A stretch of 64,000 nucleotides of DNA from NCBI GenBank assembly GCA_948567375.1, contig OX419755.1:84884245-84948244 (forward strand). The letters are read 5' to 3'. The notes under the pieces are model-generated. The model searched no databases. It was not told the origin of the DNA and saw nothing but the letters and a program-made list of their open reading frames with translations. The position numbers and the translations under genes were made by a program. Positions 59,201 through 64,000 of this stretch are shown piece by piece. The stretch comes from Lunularia cruciata. Lineage: Eukaryota > Streptophyta > Marchantiopsida > Lunulariales > Lunulariaceae. How positions within the stretch are numbered: position 1 is the first letter of the stretch; each line of letters opens with the position of its first letter.

Positions 59201-62016
59201 AGGTAATGCGCCCCTCTAGTGCCACCTCTTTTGCTCGTCTTTAGATGTTTTCAGTTCAATTCCGAATGAGTTTATCAACTGGTTTGAGTATCACCTCGTG
59301 CAGGGTATTGGCTTCTTGAATGATCCGCGGAGGCTGAATGTCGCCCTTACAAGGGCCCGATATGGAATTGTCATACTAGGAAATCCTAAAGTGCTGAGTA
59401 AACAGCCCTTATGGAACAGTCTGCTGACTCATTACAAGGTGTGAACCGAACTATTGTATGGAGTCTTTCTTGTCTGTTTACTGTTACGTTTCGACTGTTG
59501 GGCTTGCATCTTTTGGTGCAGGCCACAAGATTGAAGCTTAATAAGCCAATAACTGCTACTTCTATATCAATGCTCTTACTCTAGCGTTGGGAGTCTTATC
59601 TTTCTGTTGAAAGATGAATGGTCTAGAATTTCGAGGGTGTGATACTTTTGGCTAAAATTTAAATTTGCTTTATGTAGGAGCATGAGTGTCTTGTCGAAGG
59701 TGCTCTCAACAATCTGAAACAGAGCATGGTGCAGTTCCAGAAACCTAAGAAGGTAAGTTGAAGTAGAGTTGAAGCAGTCACTCGTTGCACCTAATCATCA
59801 AACCTCATTGTTGTGTTCACGTATAGAAAAGTAGAGATTTTATCTATATTGCGCAGCGGTGGTGTGTGAGATAAAACCTTAACCCGGTATGGAACCGGGT
59901 TGCTTACAGCGTGTTCTGTATTCCAATATGTCATATGTCAGATCGTACCTCCATTTACTATCTATAGTCCACAATCCCTAGACCTGAACATAATGATCCG
60001 AGTGGATACAGATAAGTGAACTGAGTTCTGTCCTGTGTTGCATGTTTACGTGGGTAAGAAACCGTGTCCTCGCAATGGGTTTTGCATTCCATTACTCAAT
60101 ATGTTTTCTTCTGAAATTCATCCAACGACCATGTGGGACTGGTCACAGATCTACAATGATCGCCGTGTATATCCGGGGGGCGGTCCTGCAACTGGATCAG
60201 GCGATGGTTTTGTGCCAGTGCCACCGGCCAGTGCTGCCTCTGGGACAGGTTTCCAAGATAGGCGGAGCGGGCGTGGACGAGTTGTGGAAGGCCGTAATGG
60301 TACGCACATGGTTTCAGTCCCCATCTCCACATAGCAAAGTAAACCATATGGTAATTTTAGTATGTCAGTGTGGCTCAGGTCTAAGAGGAAGTTGGGTGTT
60401 CTCGTTGCCAGGAAGTGGGTACATGGGTTTTGGAGGCATGACAAACGGGGTTCTTAAGTCTGGTGTTCCGCATCACGGTGGTATGGCCCCCTCCCGCATA
60501 CCACTTCCAGCCTTCCCTGGTGCACCACATACCCAACCTTATGCTATCCCTTCTCGAGGGGGTGTGCATGGTCCGATCGGGGGTGTTCCGCAAGGGCCTC
60601 AGGCTGGCAGTAGAGGTTTTGGTGCTGGTCGTGGAAGTGCTGGTGGACCTATTGGGGGTCATCTTGCTCACCATCAGGCTTCACAGTCGCATGGGACCAT
60701 TGGAGCAGGGTTTTCGTTTGCTGGCATTGAGAATCCAGCTACACAGCCTTCTGTTGGTGGGCCTCTTTTGCAGCAAGGTTTGATGACACAGGTAGGACTG
60801 GAAAGATATCAAAACTGTTGGGTAAGTTGAATGTTTACGGGCTCTCAAGAAGAACACTGCTACGTATTATCCTTATTCTGTTATTGGCATCTATTAGTAT
60901 TTTATTTTTACTTGTCTCACAGAAAGGAACTTGTATGGCAGACGCAGTCACAAGGCTTGAGTCAAAACCTCCGAGATGGTTTCTCTTTGGGCATGTCACA
61001 GGTATTTCGAAACAGTTTGAACATGTCCAGTGATATAAGTTAGCTGTTTAGTCCCACGTCGTGCCATTTTCGTGTCAGTGCAGCTTGAATTTTCAACTGG
61101 CTGTTCTTGTGAGAGCACTACCGAACATGGTTTCTCGTTTGGAAGTTCATAGGGAACTCACGGTGATGTCGTGACTGAACTCATTCTCCATTGTGATGTC
61201 GCTACATCGCGGCAGGATTTTCTGGGAGACGACTTCAAGTCGCAGGGTTCTCATGTGGCCTATACGGGTCCTGAATTTTCTACTCAGGTTGGTTTTCAAT
61301 CTTCTTCCCTTGAAGCTTATATCTACGCTTGCTTACGGATGTGTGGGAAATGTGTGATCAGAGATCCATGTTCGGGTGAATATGAACTCCTGTGCATGGA
61401 ATGTGCAGGCCTCCCAGGGTGGTTACGGTGTTGAGTATGTCACACAGGGAAGCCAAGGGACCTACTCAGGAGATTTCATGAACCAAAACTCTCAAGGTGG
61501 CTATCAGCACGGTACAACCGGGAGTGATTTCATATCACAGGTGTGTGCCCGTTGTCACTTCTGTCACTTTTTGACGTTCAAATCAGTAGTTGTACTACAA
61601 GTTGTATGCTTCAGCCAATGTGTCACAACTAATCATGTTTATGGTGTCTTCAGGATTTTATCCCTCATGGTTCCCAGGGGCTCTTCACGCAGGTTGGGTT
61701 TAGCGATCGTACACAGGACGGCCCATCTACTCAGGGGCATTATGGACTTGGCGGTCCGCTTCAATCACAGGTGTTGTATTTTGTCATATTGAGCGACCCT
61801 AAGTGCTTCAATACAATTCGATCCCACTTTTTTGTTCTGGCTTTAGTCTACGAGGTAGAATTATCTCTAATGCTCCGGGAATCTCGTTTCGAATCCCTTC
61901 AGGGTATCATGGGGCCCCTGTACTCACAGCCCTTCACCCAGTACACGCAGCCATTAACTCCGCAGCAGCAGCAGCAGCAAACTTCACAGCATCAGCGGCG
62001 CCACTACAATGGCTAG
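44240..62016 (+). CDS. UPF1: UPF1, ATP-dependent RNA helicase of nonsense-mediated mRNA decay (29 exons)
   Basis: UPF1 is the central helicase of nonsense-mediated decay, acting in the cytoplasm on terminating ribosomes with UPF2/UPF3 and SMG1-type kinase. Exons: 44240-44734, 45477-45728, 46144-46314, 46897-46947, 47254-47346, 47682-47777, 47905-47955, 48217-48335, 52604-52712, 52919-53041, 53436-53507, 53683-53754, 54063-54129, 54850-54992, 57513-57584, 57887-58015, 58406-58561, 58655-58768, 58888-58986, 59125-59202, 59304-59438, 59678-59752, 60149-60299, 60412-60791, 60927-61001, 61216-61287, 61409-61540, 61654-61770, 61903-62016. All introns are GT-AG and phases agree. The sum is 3,813 bases, 1,270 residues, close to other plant UPF1 proteins. 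The ATG at 44,240 follows a purine-rich leader and begins [10 protein letters not shown]. The 3' border of intron 24 (before 60,927) is the least certain: the in-frame AG is not the first AG. Introns run from about 90 to 4,268 bases. Confidence 0.95.
44615..46314 (+). other. UPF1: UPF1 CH domain (UPF2-binding zinc region), exons 1-3
   Basis: From residue 126 the cysteine/histidine-rich domain is complete: [36 protein letters not shown] across the exon 1/2 junction, [22 protein letters not shown] and LLCREPC. It binds three zinc ions and docks UPF2, which relieves its inhibition of the helicase. The acidic stretch before it contains [16 protein letters not shown]. Exon 3 begins the linker and stalk ([20 protein letters not shown]). 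Confidence 0.94.
46460..46625 (+). repeat. Intronic repeat, copy in UPF1 intron 3
   Basis: The order GTTACCTTCGATGCATTC, CATGTACATCTTGCTT, CTCATGAGTTCTGGATAACC, CGTTCCCAGAACGG and ATACCTATATATG is that of the repeats in introns 8 and 14. CCGTTC and GAACGG can form a 6-bp hairpin with a three-base loop. Confidence 0.85.
47956..48216 (+). other. UPF1: UPF1 intron 7: 261 bp, in frame and without stops
   Basis: The intron has GTGATG...TGCAG borders, a length divisible by three (87 codons), and no stop in the reading frame of exons 7 and 8. Retention would insert 87 residues into domain 1B rather than introduce a premature stop. The family alignment (exon 7 ending ELRASQ, exon 8 starting GVPIDVNH) shows it is removed in the ordinary protein. 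Confidence 0.8.
48336..52603 (+). repeat. UPF1 intron 8 (4,268 bp), made largely of repeated units
   Basis: A unit of about 1.1-1.4 kb recurs with starts near 49,010, 50,440 and 51,590. Each unit holds GGCCGxCTTCTGCTTCCCT, CTCAGGACTC, ATATACT-TATCCTGTCCT, TTTCTGCAGCCACA, GTTCCTACCC-ACTCCAGCC, then CGATGCATTCTAC, and the CCGTTC-GAACGG hairpin block with TATATACCTCG. A block with GCACTCATGAGTTTTCGAGC precedes units two and three. Further hairpin blocks lie near 48,770, 48,890, 49,580-49,690, 52,150 and 52,290. No protein domain is recognised; minus-strand open stretches inside it are by-products of the repeat. Confidence 0.83.
54993..57512 (+). repeat. UPF1 intron 14 (2,520 bp) with further copies of the same repeat family
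   Basis: One long-unit copy lies at about 55,300-55,870. Extra hairpin blocks lie near 56,050-56,110, 56,270-56,335 and 56,700-56,765, with a 51-base local duplication near 56,095-56,200. The flanks at 54,655 (intron 13), 55,140 and 56,955 carry another short shared motif (AACxGGAGAGCTTGCT). Confidence 0.8.
60149..62016 (+). other. UPF1: UPF1 plant-type C-terminal tail rich in SQ/TQ, exons 23-29
   Basis: Exon 23 starts [13 protein letters not shown], the plant-type spacer. Exon 24 is Gly/Pro-rich ([33 protein letters not shown]). Exons 24-29 contain more than twenty SQ or TQ pairs, the sites that SMG1-type kinases phosphorylate to recruit decay factors. A run of five CAG plus CAA (61,963-61,980) encodes six glutamines just before the end. 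The protein ends RRHYNG followed by TAG. Confidence 0.92.
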
Positions 62017-63100
62017 CTAGCACTTTTGTCGAAGGATGGTGATTGCATGACTCTGGTCAAGAATCCTGGAGAGTAAAGAAGCATAGCTATCTCTTTCTTG
62101 GGGCCTACAATCGCATATGTAATGGTTCAACAGGATCTCAGTGCACTGGTTATGTGGGCCAAGGGAGAGTCGAAAGTTTGAGTAGCATGGAGTTACTAAG
62201 TGTTGGCCACGTGAAAGGTTCGTCCGCAAAGAGCACTGTGTGGGAACTGATTCCAAGATTCTTACGGGCGACTAGGGCTGGCCGAGGAATCACTTGCATC
62301 AGTGCCTACAGGATCATTGATGTCCTATGCAGGGACCTTATATGTACAAAGATGTGCTTCTCTTGTTTCAAGAGCACAAGCTGGTGAACAATGAGCTTCT
62401 CAAGGTGGCAATCGCAGTATGACTAGGAAGTTGATGCAACTTAGGTTGCACGTGCTTGGGCAGCCTTTTTAACCTTTGTAGCCACATCTTTCAGAGCACG
62501 AATTCGTCTTCGTCAAGAATATCCTCCTCAAGTCTTCTCTGTGGGTTCCAGTCCTGCCCTCATAATTATCTCCTTCAATATCACTGGAAATTACATGCGC
62601 ATACCCTCCAAGTTGGAGATTCAGTGGAGGGTTGTATTGCATTCCAGCTATTGCAAAGCTTCGTCAGACCCGCCTTGTTCCGGGACCGCCAGGGAAGGGC
62701 CCTCTCTGGTTCGATTCAGGGGCACCTCTGTTACTGAGATGGTTGGACAGTTGCTCGTGCAGTGGGTCTCTTAAGAGGATCAAAGCAAGTGTTGTTCTTC
62801 TAAGGTTGAATGTCTACTTGTAGGAAGAGGATAGTCGTGGAGCTCCCAGTCACAGTTTTATGACCACGTGGGCGAGAAAGCCAAAGGTTATGTCAGCACG
62901 CCCATCTTCTCTACGTGAAAAACGCCTTGGGAGGACACAGCTAACGGCTTAAGCTGAGGGTTTTGGCTGAAGTTGTGTTGTGGTGTTCATTTCTTCTTTC
63001 TTGGAGCTACTGTTTATGAACAACTTTTAGTTCAGTATCGCTTTCGTATTCTATTAAGTACTTCTCACTTAATCTGAAATGACTTAGCACATTTCCTGCC
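62017..63100 (+). other. UPF1 3' untranslated region and downstream sequence
   Basis: No further exon with a recognisable domain follows the TAG at 62,014-62,016. The sequence stays CpG-containing and gene-like in composition to about 63,000, which fits a long 3' UTR. No clear AATAAA polyadenylation signal is visible, so the end cannot be set. Open stretches at 62,043-62,387 and 62,456-62,774 have no known domain. Confidence 0.5.
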
Positions 63101-64000
63101 GTAGGCTGTTTGTGTGCCCCTTGTTCCATATGTGCTTGACCGGTATCACTGCGGAGTATCAAGCCTTAATCTATTGGCAGCAACTTATTCTCTTAGCATA
63201 CTTTGGTCCTATCTAGTAGTGGAGTAAAGAATACAAAGGTAAATTTGTGCGAAGAACATCGAGAATGCATCCGTGAATTTGCATACATTTGTTTTTTATT
63301 ACTCAAGGCTAACTAGTTGGATTGCCTTTGCGTGAATGGGTGAAACGTTATTTCAGCTTTCTAGTTTCGTGGTCAACAGCGCCTGTGGATTCGTGGATTG
63401 TTCTTGGCCTAGATAAGCTTTCTGAAATGCTTGATATGTTTTGTGAAACGACTAAATCCACACGCGGCAATGTTGTTGTTGAAGTCCAAGGTACACCATC
63501 CTGGAAAGGGAAAGATTGAGATCTCTTTCTCCAGGGTATTGTGTGCACAGGCTACCGTTTTTTCTTTTAATATTAAACGGTTTGCCCGATCAGCAACCCT
63601 AACCCTTAAATTCCTTCTACCGAGGTGTGGAACCTACTTGGGTTCAAATGTGTGGGGCTCTGGTTTACTTATAGGAACGCTTGCTTCTGAATAATGTGAT
63701 TCACTTTAACAATGATCTAGAACTCTACTAAAGGTGAAAGAGAGGCGATAATGAGCAATTTCTACCGTCGCCTGTTGGTGCCGGGTGAGTGCGAGAGCGC
63801 TTACAATCCACATTGACGCGCATTGGATGCGTGATAATAGTCAGAAACTTTGTTGTGGATTGTAAGTAAGCAACAGAAACAGTGCAAAACCTTCCGGTGG
63901 TGTTATACATTGTCGTTAGAATTAGCCCCGTGCATGATGCACAGAGCTAAAAGGAACCTCTTAAATATATATCGTCCCCATCCCCACCCTTTATCCCTGT
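63101..64000. other. Unassigned region at the right edge
   Basis: Short open stretches on both strands (63,322-63,519 plus, 63,728-63,910 minus) show no recognisable domain. No RNA gene or repeat identified. Confidence 0.45.

Larger units (their letters stand above)
46897..59752 (+). other. UPF1: UPF1 superfamily 1 helicase core, exons 4-22
   Basis: Domain 1B is encoded by exons 5-9. Walker A is [13 protein letters not shown] (residues 496-503 for GPPGTGKT, exon 10); motif Ib is [11 protein letters not shown] (exon 11). Walker B is [12 protein letters not shown] (exon 15, D642/E643); motif III is VGDHCQLGP (exon 16); motif IV is [13 protein letters not shown] (exon 17). Motif V is [16 protein letters not shown] (exon 20); motif VI is [10 protein letters not shown] (exon 21). 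Every catalytic residue expected of UPF1 is present, so the product should be an active 5'-to-3' RNA helicase. Confidence 0.95.

Noticed and set aside
60042-60830. A separate 262-codon gene overlapping the UPF1 tail
   Set aside because: Its second half is UPF1 exon 24 in frame; the first half runs through intron 23 and exon 23 in the wrong frame.
1-64000. tRNA, rRNA or organelle-derived insertions
   Set aside because: No cloverleaf-like tRNA, rRNA core or plastid/mitochondrial gene was recognised on either strand.

Overview
The window is nuclear DNA of a land plant. It falls into a retrotransposon-derived block of about 43 kb (1 to about 43,400: AT-rich, CpG-poor, full of stops) and one well-preserved host gene, UPF1 (44,240-62,016, 29 exons, about 1,270 residues, richer in CpG). 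The SQ/TQ-rich UPF1 tail and the plant-type spacer after the helicase point to a land plant. The many nested retroelements and an intron over 4 kb suggest a large genome, such as a fern, lycophyte, bryophyte or gymnosperm. The sequence does not settle which.

Layout of the block: (i) 1-4,002, a Ty3/Gypsy element (copy A, + strand) running off the left edge. (ii) 4,003-4,771, a fragment of a second repeat family (D'). (iii) A second copy of the copy-A family (copy E) in three pieces, 4,772-5,538, 11,102-11,448 and 15,079-16,221. It is split by a chromodomain-bearing Ty3/Gypsy chromovirus (5,539-11,101) and by a 3.63-kb element (D, 11,449-15,078) with a 5-bp target duplication and a long coiled-coil reading frame. 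(iv) 16,222-24,360, rearranged pieces: a minus-strand chromovirus 5' end, LTR fragments, and a minus-strand Gypsy element (F) whose first reading frame is related to that of D. (v) 24,361-29,869, AT-rich DNA I cannot assign. (vi) 29,870-39,293, copy B, a nearly full-length minus-strand member of the copy-A family. (vii) 39,294-44,239, mostly unassigned, with one possible non-LTR-type remnant and the UPF1 upstream region.

The most striking content is copy B. Between protease and reverse transcriptase its decayed pol carries a recognisable cytosine-5 DNA methyltransferase domain, with motifs I, II, IV, VI, VIII, IX-like and X in order. After the integrase C-terminal domain it carries a canonical PHD finger (C4HC3). 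An element with both a DNA-methylation 'writer' and a probable histone 'reader' could in principle mark its own copies and choose its chromatin target. Methyltransferase capture by Gypsy elements has been reported in charophyte algae and by other retrotransposons in dinoflagellates. I do not know of a description of the writer-plus-reader combination, and cannot search for one here. The neighbouring chromovirus uses the classical chromodomain instead, so two integrase-tail strategies lie side by side.

UPF1 encodes the ATP-dependent RNA helicase of nonsense-mediated decay. All exons join in frame at GT-AG borders. Introns 3, 8 and 14 share a private repeat family, and intron 7 is an in-frame, stop-free 261 bp.
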